This document shows positions 8,098 through 16,564 of a DNA stretch of 64,000 bases, piece after piece. The position numbers and the translations under genes were made by a program. Every line of letters starts with the position of its first letter. Within the stretch, counting starts at the first letter, position 1. This stretch comes from Geodermatophilus saharensis (lineage in GTDB: Bacteria; Actinomycetota; Actinomycetes; Mycobacteriales; Geodermatophilaceae), in the NCBI RefSeq assembly GCF_900188205.1, contig NZ_FZOH01000002.1, positions 310,001 to 374,000 on the forward strand, in the 5' to 3' direction. The notes below the pieces were generated by a model, which made no database searches, was not told the DNA's origin, and was given only the letters and a program-made list of their open reading frames with translations.

Positions 8098-9067
8098 GCC
8101 CGCCGCCCTCCCCCGGGTGAGTACCGCGCCGGCGCAGCCCGACCCCTCCCCGACGTCCCGGCCGGTCCGCGTCGGCCGGCTGGACCCGACGCGCTGCTCG
8201 GTGACCGCCCTGGTCCGCGGCGACTCCCCCGTCGCCACGGCCGGGCCGGCGCAGCGCTGGCTGCTGGTCGAGCAGCCGGGGCCGTGGGGGCCCGACGCGC
8301 TCCTGCAGTCCCGCTTCGACGCCGCCGTCGCCCCGCGCCTGGCCGCCCGCGCCCGCGCCGAGGGCACCCGGGTGCTGCTGGTGCGCCGCCCCGGGGAGCG
8401 GCTGGCCGAGTCCGGGCACCGCTGGGCCTACGCCGACAGCAGGCCGGGCCGCGAGGGCCTGTGGTGGTCGACCCGCGAGACCGACGCCGACCTGCTCGAG
8501 GCGCCCTGGGACGGCTCGATGGGCGAGCGCGCCGACGGCCCCGTCTACCTGGTGTGCACCCACGGACAGCACGACGCCTGCTGCGCGCTGCGCGGCCGGC
8601 CGCTGGCCCGCGCGCTGCCCGCGCCCGACGTGTGGGAGTGCAGCCACCTCGGCGGCTGCCGGTTCGCCACCAACGTGCTGGTGCTGCCGCACGGCTTCGC
8701 CTACGCCCAGGTGCCCGGCGACGGCGCCGACCTCGTCACCGCGCACGCCCGCGGCGAGGTGGCCCTGCCCTGGCTGCGCGGACGGACCGGGCTGCCCATG
8801 CCGGCGCAGGCCGCCCAGCAGGCCGTCCGCGAGCGGCTGGGACTGCTCGGCGTCGACGACCTGCCGCTGCGCGGCACCCACCGGCTGCCGGGCACCGACG
8901 CCGAGGCCGCGGCCGGCATCGAGCGGGTCGAGGTGGTGCTCGTCGGCCCCGACGGCGACGTCGTCGTGCGGGTGGAGAGCCGGCCGACGGCGGAGGCGGC
9001 CCAGCTGACCTGCCGGGCCGTGCACCCCGCCCACCCCCGCGCGTGGACGGTGCTGTCGATCTCCTAG
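8069..9067 (+). CDS. Sucrase/ferredoxin-like (thioredoxin-like [2Fe-2S]) protein
   Basis: About 332 residues. The centre holds the cluster-binding signature of the Suc_Fer-like family: CTHGQHDACC followed by WECSHLGGCRF and PHGFAYAQV. Members (yeast Apd1, bacterial TLFs) fold like thioredoxin and bind a [2Fe-2S] cluster through Cys and His. The start is uncertain: GTG 8069 (preceded by a GACGAT -10-like box), ATG 8060 and GTG 8117 share the frame; codon use before 8117 is weak. It overlaps the end of the oxygenase gene by about 29 bases. An electron-transfer or redox-sensing role for the neighbouring iron enzyme is plausible. Its stop shares a CTAG with the convergent gene. Confidence 0.82.
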   Translation: MPTPSGPGREPAALPRVSTAPAQPDPSPTSRPVRVGRLDPTRCSVTALVRGDSPVATAGPAQRWLLVEQPGPWGPDALLQSRFDAAVAPRLAARARAEGTRVLLVRRPGERLAESGHRWAYADSRPGREGLWWSTRETDADLLEAPWDGSMGERADGPVYLVCTHGQHDACCALRGRPLARALPAPDVWECSHLGGCRFATNVLVLPHGFAYAQVPGDGADLVTAHARGEVALPWLRGRTGLPMPAQAAQQAVRERLGLLGVDDLPLRGTHRLPGTDAEAAAGIERVEVVLVGPDGDVVVRVESRPTAEAAQLTCRAVHPAHPRAWTVLSIS

Positions 9068-10326
9068 CTGCCCGTCCCCTCGAGCGCGCGCCCGCGGGCC
9101 AGCAGCAGCGGGATGGCGACCTCGGCGCCGGTCAGCGAGCCGTGGTAGGCCGCCAGCCGGCTCGGGCCGGGCTCGGTGGCCGACGCGGTGATCGCCCACG
9201 GGCCGCGGGCCAGCGCGACGACGTCGCCGATGCGGGCGGCGAGCGCGCCGTCGACGTCGCCGAAGACGCCGCTGGCCACCGCCTCGTCGCGGCCGACGAC
9301 CCAGGCGCGCTCGCCGAGGACGCCGCGCCAGGCGTCGAGGACGTCACCGGCGGCGCCGGGCAGGGCGTGCGCGTAGCGGGCCCGCGGCTCCCCGGCGAGC
9401 AGCGCGACGCCGTCGAGGAGGGCGGGCTCGTCGTCGACGTCGACGCGGGTGGTGGCGGGGACGTCGAGCATGCCGTGGTCGGCGGTGACCAGGAGCGCGG
9501 CGTCGTCGGGCAGGCCGGTGACCACCTGCTCGACGACGCGGTCGACCAGCGCCAGCTGCAGCCGCCAGCTGTCGGAGTCGACGCCGCGGACGTGGCCGGT
9601 GAGGTCGAGCTCGGGGGTGTAGCCGTAGACCAGGCCGGTGGGGGCCGCGGCCAGGGACTGCAGCAGCACCGCGGCGAGGTCGCCGGCGCTCACCGTCCCG
9701 GCGTAGCCGGCGCCCCGGTAGGCGGCGGTGGACAGCCCCGAGCCCCGGTAGGCGTAGGGGGCGACCGCGGTGACCGGCAGCCCGGCCGCGGCGGCCTGCT
9801 CGAAGACGGTCGGGCGGGGCTGCCAGTCGCGCGGGTCGGGGTCGTCGGCCCACTGGACGTGGTTGAGCAGCCGGCCCTCGCCCGGGACGGCGGTGACGAA
9901 GCCGAGGACGCCGTGCCCGCCGGGGGGCACGCCGGTGCCGAGGGTGGCGAGGCTGACCGGGGTGGTGCTCGGGCAGGGGGCGTCGAGGTCGCCCACTGGC
10001 GAGGCCAGCCCGGCGAGGGTGGGTGCGAGGGTGGCGTGCGCGCGCAGCAGCCGGGCGCCCAGGCCGTCGACGAGCAGGACGGCGACCCGCCGTGCCCCGG
10101 CCAGCGCGGCGGTGAGCCCGAGCGGGTCGGCGGGCAGGCCGGCGCGGTCGACGTCGACGCCCAGGGCGGTGGCCACGCCGGGCAGGACGTCGGCGAGGGT
10201 GGTCCGGCCGTAGGCGGGCAGGACCAGTCCTTCGGGCAGCGTCACGGGCGGTCGGAGGACCCCGTCCTCCCCACCCTTCGCAGGCTCAGGGCGGGACCCG
10301 GGACGGGGCCGGATCTGAGAGGACAT
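9064..10326 (-). CDS. Alkaline phosphatase superfamily phosphodiesterase/nucleotide pyrophosphatase
   Basis: About 420 residues from ATG 10326. Metal-binding features of the type I phosphodiesterase/nucleotide pyrophosphatase family are visible: LLVDGLGARLL, the nucleophile region CPSTTPVSLATLGTG, DLTGHVRGVDS and TADHGMLD, with a final AYHGSLTG. The ATG overlaps the upstream methyltransferase stop as TGATG, so translation is coupled. Oddly, residues about 6-25 are encoded by a copy of a dispersed palindromic repeat (10254-10310); GTG 10245, just before the conserved domain, is an alternative start that would exclude it. Substrate unknown; no signal peptide is seen, so it is probably cytoplasmic. 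Confidence 0.85.
   Translation of the reverse strand: MSSQIRPRPGSRPEPAKGGEDGVLRPPVTLPEGLVLPAYGRTTLADVLPGVATALGVDVDRAGLPADPLGLTAALAGARRVAVLLVDGLGARLLRAHATLAPTLAGLASPVGDLDAPCPSTTPVSLATLGTGVPPGGHGVLGFVTAVPGEGRLLNHVQWADDPDPRDWQPRPTVFEQAAAAGLPVTAVAPYAYRGSGLSTAAYRGAGYAGTVSAGDLAAVLLQSLAAAPTGLVYGYTPELDLTGHVRGVDSDSWRLQLALVDRVVEQVVTGLPDDAALLVTADHGMLDVPATTRVDVDDEPALLDGVALLAGEPRARYAHALPGAAGDVLDAWRGVLGERAWVVGRDEAVASGVFGDVDGALAARIGDVVALARGPWAITASATEPGPSRLAAYHGSLTGAEVAIPLLLARGRALEGTGS
10254..10310. repeat. Dispersed palindromic element, subfamily B copy 2
   Basis: Same family as 4225-4283 and 60647-60706 (TTCGCAGGCTCAGGGCGG core). Unlike the other copies it lies at or inside the 5' end of a coding region. 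Confidence 0.7.
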
Positions 10327-11078
10327 CAGGGCCGACTCGCCAGCACGTGCAGCCCGGCGGCGACGTCGCGGTAGGGCGAGGTGCCGGCCAGGGCGAGCTC
10401 GAGCCGGCGGACCGCGGCCGGGTCGGCGCCGGAGGCGGTGTCGAGCAGGTCGGCGACGACGGCGACGCCGCGCCACTCCCCCGCGCGCAGCCCGGCGCCC
10501 TCGACGAGCGCGAGCAGGTCGGCCGGGGTGAAGCGGCGGCGGGCGGGGCGGGTGCGGGCCGGCACCGGGTCGCGGTCCTCGAGCAGCGCGAGGGCCTCCT
10601 TCGGGTGGCCGCCGAGAGCGCGGGTGAGGACGGCGCCGGCCCGGTTGGCGGTCACCACGCTCACCCGGCCGCCGGGGCGCAGGGCGCGGGTGATCTCGCC
10701 GAGCGTGGTGGCCGGGTCGTCGACGACCTCGAGGACGGCGTGGCACAGGCCGAGGTCGTAGCCCTCGTCGTGGCCCTCGTCGAGGGGCAGCTCGTGCAGC
10801 TGGTCGCCGTCGCCCTGCAGGCCGCGGACCCGGCCGCCGACGCCGGCCGTGCGGGCCCGCCGCTCGAGGGTGGCCAGGGCGTCGGCGCTGGGGTCGACCA
10901 CGGTGACCTCGTGCCCGAGGCGGGCGAGCGGGACGGCGAACCCGCCGCTGCCGCCGCCGACGTCGAGCACCCGCAGCGGGGTGCCGGCGGCCACGAGGGG
11001 GTCCAGCGCGGCCCACACCGCGGCGGTCCGGACGGGCAGCTGCTCGCCGGAGGACGGGTCGGGCGGGGTCGGCGGCAC
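10326..11078 (-). CDS. Class I SAM-dependent methyltransferase
   Basis: 250 residues. The nucleotide-binding fold is clear: motif I LRVLDVGGGSGGFAVPLA (residues about 35-52), the acidic residue of motif II in VTVVDPS, motif III near CHAVLEVVDDP and RPGGRVSVV after it. GTG 11078 is preceded by TAGGGT seven bases upstream, a leaderless arrangement. It shares TGATG with the downstream phosphodiesterase. Substrate unknown; it resembles mycobacterial proteins annotated only as methyltransferases. Confidence 0.88.
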   Translation of the reverse strand: MPPTPPDPSSGEQLPVRTAAVWAALDPLVAAGTPLRVLDVGGGSGGFAVPLARLGHEVTVVDPSADALATLERRARTAGVGGRVRGLQGDGDQLHELPLDEGHDEGYDLGLCHAVLEVVDDPATTLGEITRALRPGGRVSVVTANRAGAVLTRALGGHPKEALALLEDRDPVPARTRPARRRFTPADLLALVEGAGLRAGEWRGVAVVADLLDTASGADPAAVRRLELALAGTSPYRDVAAGLHVLASRP

Positions 11079-11085
11079 CCGTCCG

Positions 11086-11091
11086 ACCCTA
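11086..11091 (-). promoter_or_regulatory. Leaderless -10 box for the methyltransferase gene
   Basis: TAGGGT on the minus strand, seven bases before GTG 11078. Confidence 0.6.
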
Positions 11092-11120
11092 GTGGCGGCC
11101 GGTCGGGCCCACCGGCCGGT

Positions 11121-11603
11121 TCAGGCGGAGACCGGGTCGGCGGCCCGCTCCAGGTCGGCGACGACGATCTTCCGCATCGTGAACACCGCCTCGACGGCGC
11201 GCCGGCGGCGCTCGGGGTCGGGGTCGTTCTGCAGCTCCAGCAGGCGGGTGGGCACGACCTGCCACGAGACGCCGAAGCGGTCCTGGAGCCACCCGCAGGG
11301 AGCCTCCTGTCCGCCGTCGGTGAGCCGGTCCCAGTAGTGGTCGACCTCGGCCTGGTCGGCGCACAGGACCTGGAAGGAGATCGCCTCGCTGAAGTGCCAG
11401 TCCTGCGGGCCGCCGTTGAGGCCGACGTACTCGGTGTCGCCGAGCCGCCAGCTGACGGTGAGGACCTGCCCCTCCCGCTCGGGGGTCTCGGAGCCGTGAC
11501 GGACGGTGCCGAGGATCTCGGAGTCCGGCCAGATCGACGTGTAGAACCGCGCGGCCTCCTCCGCCTCGGTGTCGAACCACAGGCACGGGATCTGCTTGGG
11601 CAC
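11121..11603 (-). CDS. PhnB-like VOC-family protein
   Basis: 160 residues. It begins VPKQIPCLWFDTEAEEAARFY, a typical opening of the PhnB / 3-demethylubiquinone-9 3-methyltransferase-like group of the vicinal oxygen chelate superfamily. YVGLNGGP, FSEAISFQVLC and WLQDRFGVSWQVVP are further family landmarks. GTG 11603 is chosen because GGAGGAGG lies six bases upstream and the product begins exactly at the domain. The family name overstates what is known: most members have no shown methyltransferase activity. It stands alone between two minus-strand units. Confidence 0.88.
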   Translation of the reverse strand: MPKQIPCLWFDTEAEEAARFYTSIWPDSEILGTVRHGSETPEREGQVLTVSWRLGDTEYVGLNGGPQDWHFSEAISFQVLCADQAEVDHYWDRLTDGGQEAPCGWLQDRFGVSWQVVPTRLLELQNDPDPERRRRAVEAVFTMRKIVVADLERAADPVSA

Positions 11604-11746
11604 GGCGTCCTCCTCCGGACCGGCCGGCGGGACACCGGCGCTCGCGGGTCCCGACCGCCTCCGCGCCCCGGACTCATCGGTGGTGAGGTGCTGGAACGGC
11701 CAAGCTGCAGGGCCCACCACGGACGCACGCCATCTCGGGTGCTTCC

Positions 11747-14700
11747 TCAGTGGCCGGAGCTGCCGGGGCTGGAGTGCCAGAGCTTGCGGGGCGCGGACGC
11801 CGCGGCGCGGCGGGCGGCGGTCCCGGCGTCGTCCCCGGCCGGTTTGATGTCGGCGTAGGGCGACATCCGGAAGCCGGTCGGGTGCACCAGCACCGGCTTG
11901 ACCACCACCGGCCGGGCACCGTGCGAGGCCGCCGCGCCGGCGATGGCCTGCTCGGTGAACTCCCCCGGCGCGGCCGTGTGCTCGGCCACCGCGGCCGGCC
12001 CGCCGGTCTCCCACGCCTCGTACAGCGCCGGCAGCTCCCAGGCCCCGGTGGCCCGGATCGACACCCCGCGCGGGCCGGTGCGGCGCAGCACCCCGCGGAT
12101 CACCAGCAGCCACGAGTGGAACACCGTCGCCGCGTAGGGGCCCTGCACGTCCTCGAAGAAGGTCGAGTCGGTGCAGCCGGTGCCGTCGTCGAGGGTCACG
12201 AACACCACCCGGCGCCCCGACCGGATCGGCGGCGTCTGGGTGGCCACCTTGACCCCGGCCACCAGCACCTCGGCGCCGCTGCGGCAGCCGAGCAGCTCCC
12301 CGGCCGGCACCGCGCCGACCGCGGCGAGGAACGGCCGGTAGAAGTCGACGACGTGCCGGCTGGCGTCGAGCCCCAGCACCTCCAGCTCGGCGCGCACCAG
12401 CTCGGCGTCGGTGAACTCGGGCAGCCCGGAGCCGGCCGCCCACTCGGGGCCGGGCACGCCACCGTCGTCCCCGGGGTCGGTCTCCCCGGGACCGGTCCCC
12501 TCCCCCGGGAGCTCCAGGCCGAGCAGGTCGAGGCTCAGCTGCCCCACCGACCCGGCGCGGGCCGCGCTGCGACTCCACCGGTCCAGCTCGCCGATCTGCA
12601 GCAGCAGGTCGCGGCGGGTCACCGACCGGCGGGAGCGGGTGGGCCGGCCGGCCTCGCGGTCGCGGACCCCGAAGCCGTAGAGGGAGTCGAACCCGCCGGC
12701 CAGCACCAGCCGCTCCACCACCGGCCGCGACACCGACGCCCGCGACCAGAAGTCGGTCAGCGACCGGTAGGGCTGACCGGCGACGACCCGCTCGACCTCG
12801 TCCTCGCCGATGCCCTTGACGTCGGTGAGCGACAGCCGGATCCCGTAGGCCGACGGGTCGGCCATCGCCGCCGGCATCCACTCCGGCCGCCGCCAGTCCG
12901 CCCGCCGGTCGGCGGGGGCGAGCCGCTCCACCCGGTAGCTGCCGGTCGAGGCGTTGACGTCGAGGCCCAGCACCCGGATGCCGAAGTTGCGGGCGTCGTC
13001 GAGGATCAGCCGCTTCGGGTACATGCCGGGGTCGTGGGTGAGCACCCCGGCGAGGAAGGCCGCGGGGTGGTGGGTCTTCAGCCACGCCGACTGGTAGGTC
13101 GGCAGCGCGAACGCCGCGGCGTGGGCCTTGCAGAAGCCGAACGAGCCGAAGGCGACCAGCACCTCCCACACCCGCTCGACCACCTCGACGGGGTAGCGCT
13201 GCAGCGCCTCGGGCATGAACCACGCCCGCACCTCCGGGTGCAGCTCCCGGTCCCCCAGCGCGCGGCGCGCCTCGTCGGCCTGGGCGAGGTCGCAGCCGGT
13301 CATCTGCGCCACGATCTGCAGCACCTGCTCGTGGAAGACGACGACGCCGGCGGTCTCCCGCAGGTACGGCGCGAGGTCCTCGTGCGGGTAGACCGGGTCC
13401 CGCCAGCCGTTCCGGGCCAGCAGGAACGGGGTGACCATGTCGCTCTTCACCGGCCCGGGCCGGAACAGCGAGATGTCGATGACGATGTCCTCGAACGACT
13501 CCGGCCCGAACTTGCCGACCAGTTCCCGCTGCCCCGGCGACTCGATCTGGAACATGCCGAGGGTGCGGGTGCTGCGGATCAGCTCGAAGGTGGTCGGGTC
13601 GTCGCGCGGGATCCCGTCGATGTCGACCCGCTCGCCGTCGACCCGGGCCACCTCGTCGAGGGCGTGCGCGATCGCCGACTGCATCCGGATGCCGAGCAGG
13701 TCGAGCTTGAGCAGCCCGAGCTCCTCGACGTCGTCCTTGTCGAACTGGCTCATCGGGTAGCCGAGGTAGCTGTTCTCCACCGGGGTGCGGTCGAGCAGCG
13801 TGGCGTCGGACAACAGCACCCCGCACGGGTGCAGCGCGATGTGCCGGGGCAGGCCGTCGAGCCGGGCGACGAGGTCGAAGAGCAGGTCGAGGTCGCCGGT
13901 GCCGCCGCCGCGCCGGGAGCCCAGCCGGCTGGCCTGCAGCTCCGGCAGGTCGCGCAGCGCGGCGTGCACCTGGCTGGCCCGGATGTGCGGGAAGGCCTTG
14001 GCGACGGCGTTGATCTCGGCCGGCGGCAGCCCGAGCGCGGCGCCGACGTCGCGGATGGCGTGGCGCACCCGGTAGGTGTCCATCATCGAGATGCAGCTGA
14101 CCCGGTGGGCGCCGAAGCGGGCGATCACCGCGTCGTAGACCTCCATCCGCCGGGCGGACTCCACGTCGATGTCGATGTCGGGCAGCTGGTGGCGCAGCGG
14201 GGACAGGAACCGCTCCATCAGCAGGCCGTAGCGGATCGGGTCGACGTCGGAGATGCCCAGCAGGTAGGTGACCAGGCTGCCCGCCCCCGACCCGCGCGCC
14301 GCAGCGCGGACCCGCAACCCCTTGATGAGGCCGACGACGTCGGCGACGGTGAGGAAGTAGGAGGGGTAGCCGAGGGAGTCGATGACGGCGAGCTCCTCCT
14401 CGAGCCGCCGGGTCACCGTCGCCGTGCGCACCATCCCGCGCCGGCCCAGCCCCGCCTCGCAGCGGGCCCGCAGCACCTCGGAGGGGTCCATCCCCTGCTC
14501 GCCCGGCGCGGTGACGACGTCGAGCTCCGGGTAGCGCACGGTGCCGATGCCGAGGTCGTCCCGGACGTCGACGGCGCACTGCTCGGCCAGCCGGGCGGTG
14601 CGCTCGGTCAGCCGCAGCGCCGCGTCGCGGTCGGGGCCGGCGATCTCCGCGGCGACCTCGGCCATCTCCTTGCCCGACTTCAGGTACCCCTCGGCGGTGC

Positions 14701-15523
14701 GCCGGTCGACGTGCCGGGTGTCGAGGGCGACCAGCCGCCGGGAGGCGTCGAGGACGTCGGCGGTGGGCGCGTCGAGGGCCTCGACGTAGCGGACGGCGTT
14801 GGTGAGCACCACCGGCACGCCCTCCTCCTCGGCGAAGCGCAGCAGCCGCTGGGCGCGGGAGCGGTCGCCCCGGCCGCGGTGGTGCACCAGCTCGACCACC
14901 AGCGAGCCCGGGCCGAACACCGACCGCCAGGCCGACAGCCGCGCCGCGGCGACGTCGGCCCGCCCGGCCGCCAGCGCCCGGCCCACCGGCGAGTCCGGCC
15001 CCAGCACCGCGACCAGCCCCGGGGCGTGCTCGGCGGCCAGCGCCAGCGAGGACACCGGCTCGCCGCGGGTGCCGCGCAGGTGGGTGGCGCTGGTCAGCCG
15101 GCACAGCGAGCGCCAGCCGGCGCCGTCGCGGGCGAGGAAGGTGACCCGCGGCAGCCGCGGGTCGACGGCGGCACCGCCGCGCACCGGGTTGCGCCGCGCG
15201 GGAGCGGTCCGGGAGCGTCCACCTGCCGTGCGCCGCGGCGACAGCTCGTCGTCCTCCCCCAGCACGTGCGCCCGCGCCGGGGGCACCGCGGTGTCCACCG
15301 CCGGGGCGACGGCGAGGTCGACCCCGAACAGCGGGCGCACCCCCGCCGACCGGCAGGCCAGCGCGAACTTGACCGCGCCGTAGAGACCGTCGCGGTCGGT
15401 CAGGGCGAGGGCACCCATGCCGTGCTCGGCGGCGCGGGCCACCAGGTCGGCCGGGTGGTTGGCCCCGTACCGCAGGGAGTAGCCGGAGGCGACGTGCAGG
15501 TGGACGAAGGGGTCGCCGCTCAC
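11747..15523 (-). CDS. dnaE2: Error-prone DNA polymerase III alpha subunit
   Basis: 1258 residues, the size expected for DnaE2. The N-terminal PHP domain opens FVHLHVASGYSLRYGAN and has LTDRDGLYG. The catalytic aspartates are in QLPDIDIDVESARR, preceded by GSGAGSLVTYLLGI, and helix-hairpin-helix and OB regions follow (VLVAGVKVATQTPP, FVTLDDGTG). GTG 15523 is fixed by its four-base GTGA overlap with the upstream stop; readings further upstream are out of register with that gene. It extends lesion-blocked primers after DNA damage and causes induced mutation. It is the last gene of an operon with a SAV_6107-type and a DUF6504 protein under an SOS box at 16431-16446. Confidence 0.96.
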   Translation of the reverse strand: MSGDPFVHLHVASGYSLRYGANHPADLVARAAEHGMGALALTDRDGLYGAVKFALACRSAGVRPLFGVDLAVAPAVDTAVPPARAHVLGEDDELSPRRTAGGRSRTAPARRNPVRGGAAVDPRLPRVTFLARDGAGWRSLCRLTSATHLRGTRGEPVSSLALAAEHAPGLVAVLGPDSPVGRALAAGRADVAAARLSAWRSVFGPGSLVVELVHHRGRGDRSRAQRLLRFAEEEGVPVVLTNAVRYVEALDAPTADVLDASRRLVALDTRHVDRRTAEGYLKSGKEMAEVAAEIAGPDRDAALRLTERTARLAEQCAVDVRDDLGIGTVRYPELDVVTAPGEQGMDPSEVLRARCEAGLGRRGMVRTATVTRRLEEELAVIDSLGYPSYFLTVADVVGLIKGLRVRAAARGSGAGSLVTYLLGISDVDPIRYGLLMERFLSPLRHQLPDIDIDVESARRMEVYDAVIARFGAHRVSCISMMDTYRVRHAIRDVGAALGLPPAEINAVAKAFPHIRASQVHAALRDLPELQASRLGSRRGGGTGDLDLLFDLVARLDGLPRHIALHPCGVLLSDATLLDRTPVENSYLGYPMSQFDKDDVEELGLLKLDLLGIRMQSAIAHALDEVARVDGERVDIDGIPRDDPTTFELIRSTRTLGMFQIESPGQRELVGKFGPESFEDIVIDISLFRPGPVKSDMVTPFLLARNGWRDPVYPHEDLAPYLRETAGVVVFHEQVLQIVAQMTGCDLAQADEARRALGDRELHPEVRAWFMPEALQRYPVEVVERVWEVLVAFGSFGFCKAHAAAFALPTYQSAWLKTHHPAAFLAGVLTHDPGMYPKRLILDDARNFGIRVLGLDVNASTGSYRVERLAPADRRADWRRPEWMPAAMADPSAYGIRLSLTDVKGIGEDEVERVVAGQPYRSLTDFWSRASVSRPVVERLVLAGGFDSLYGFGVRDREAGRPTRSRRSVTRRDLLLQIGELDRWSRSAARAGSVGQLSLDLLGLELPGEGTGPGETDPGDDGGVPGPEWAAGSGLPEFTDAELVRAELEVLGLDASRHVVDFYRPFLAAVGAVPAGELLGCRSGAEVLVAGVKVATQTPPIRSGRRVVFVTLDDGTGCTDSTFFEDVQGPYAATVFHSWLLVIRGVLRRTGPRGVSIRATGAWELPALYEAWETGGPAAVAEHTAAPGEFTEQAIAGAAASHGARPVVVKPVLVHPTGFRMSPYADIKPAGDDAGTAARRAAASAPRKLWHSSPGSSGH

Positions 15524-16011
15524 CGCCCGCGGGCGGGACGGTGCGCGGTGCCACCCACTACGCGTGGCCGGGGTACGGGCTCGGGGGTGCTGGCGAGCAC
15601 GCTGTCGACCACGGTGAGGAAGGCCCCGACGTCGCGGACCAGGTCGTCGGCCTCGCGCTCGGTGACCGCGCGGGACAGCCCCGCCTCGGCCGCGGCGCGC
15701 TTGGCGGCGCCGGCGGCGAAGAAGGCGGCCCACTCCCCCAGCTCCGGGGCGACCTGCTCGAGCAGCACCCAGGCGCTGCGCGGCCGGCGGCGGCCGCTCT
15801 CGGGCCGGGTGCGGGCGGCCAGCACCGCCGCCGCCGCGCGCAGCGCGCCCAGGTGGGCGGTGGCGTAGCGCCGGCACGCGTCGGGGGCGCGTCGGGCCTC
15901 GGCCAGCGCGCGGGTGGCCTGGTCGAGCAGCTGGGTCGCCGCCGCCGGCAGCGGCGGGGGCAGCGGCAGCTGGTCGGCCGGGTGGTGGGTCATGGCGTAC
16001 GCGGCGCCCAT
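15520..16011 (-). CDS. SAV_6107 family HEPN-like protein
   Basis: 163 residues, almost all helical. It has the RYATAHLGALRAAAAVLAAR segment and a C-terminal ADDLVRDVGAFLTVVDSVL segment typical of the SAV_6107 family, which NCBI models call HEPN-domain. The ATG start at 16011 shares one base with the stop of the DUF6504 gene (TGATG), and its own stop overlaps the dnaE2 start, so all three are translationally coupled. The family occurs beside dnaE2 in many actinobacteria. Function is unknown; a helper of error-prone replication is a reasonable guess. Confidence 0.85.
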   Translation of the reverse strand: MGAAYAMTHHPADQLPLPPPLPAAATQLLDQATRALAEARRAPDACRRYATAHLGALRAAAAVLAARTRPESGRRRPRSAWVLLEQVAPELGEWAAFFAAGAAKRAAAEAGLSRAVTEREADDLVRDVGAFLTVVDSVLASTPEPVPRPRVVGGTAHRPARGR

Positions 16012-16337
16012 CAGTCGTGCACCCGCACGAGCGACCAGCGGTTGTCCGCCGCGTCCCAGCACAGGTCGTAGACCCCGGCGAAGCTCATCCGCGAGCGCCC
16101 GGCCCGCACCGCCTCGACCCGGTAGACCTCGCGCGGGGCGACCAGGTCGGCCGAGGCGCCGCCGGGGACGTCGGCCGGCCGCTGCCACCACGGCGCGGTC
16201 TCGACCCAGGAGTCGAGCAGCTCGCCGACGACGTAGCGCCACTGCCCGCGCCAGAACTGCGCCGGCCCGAGCGGCCCGCGCTCGACCTGCACCTCCTCGC
16301 CGACCCGCTCGCCGACGTCACCCAGCACCCGGCTCAT
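16011..16337 (-). CDS. DUF6504 family protein
   Basis: 108 residues from ATG 16337, chosen because GGGGAG lies seven bases upstream; the longer frame adds 17 residues resembling noncoding sequence. Core landmarks: FWRGQWRYVVGELLDSWVE, WWQR, REVYRVEA and a C-terminal VYDLCWDAADNRWSLVRV. First gene of the operon leading to dnaE2, about 95 bases after the SOS box. DUF6504 proteins are found with Y-family polymerases or DnaE2 in actinobacteria, which suggests a role in damage-induced mutagenesis. No catalytic motif is known. Confidence 0.85.
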   Translation of the reverse strand: MSRVLGDVGERVGEEVQVERGPLGPAQFWRGQWRYVVGELLDSWVETAPWWQRPADVPGGASADLVAPREVYRVEAVRAGRSRMSFAGVYDLCWDAADNRWSLVRVHD

Positions 16338-16430
16338 GCCCGACTCCCCACCCCGTGCCCGCTGACCGGCCGACCCGACCCACCGCACCGGGTGGGGAAG
16401 GACCCGGGTGCGGTGGGAGGCCGGCGGCGT

Positions 16431-16446
16431 TCGAACGTCTGTTCGA
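16431..16446 (-). promoter_or_regulatory. LexA SOS box of the DUF6504-SAV_6107-dnaE2 operon
   Basis: TCGAACGTCTGTTCGA matches the actinobacterial SOS consensus TCGAACNNNNGTTCGA completely. It is the second such box in the window. Confidence 0.93.
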
Positions 16447-16552
16447 ACGAGTCGAGTAGACCCGATCGCGCCGGTCCCGTCAAGCCGGGCGCCCGGCGAG
16501 CCCCTCCCCGTCCGCTGCGGCGGACGGTACGGCGGGGCACCGACAGCGGTGG

Positions 16553-16558
16553 CAGGAT
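16553..16558 (+). promoter_or_regulatory. Leaderless -10 box for the YbaK-like gene
   Basis: CAGGAT, six bases before ATG 16565. There is no ribosome binding site. Confidence 0.5.
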
Positions 16559-16564
16559 CGGCGC

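Noticed and set aside
6376-8367. Minus-strand frame opposite the oxygenase gene
   Set aside because: No recognisable motif; the plus strand carries the repeat peptide and the JmjC motifs.
11750-15868. 1372-codon plus-strand frame opposite dnaE2
   Set aside because: Antisense shadow; the minus strand has all polymerase motifs and the coupled operon starts.
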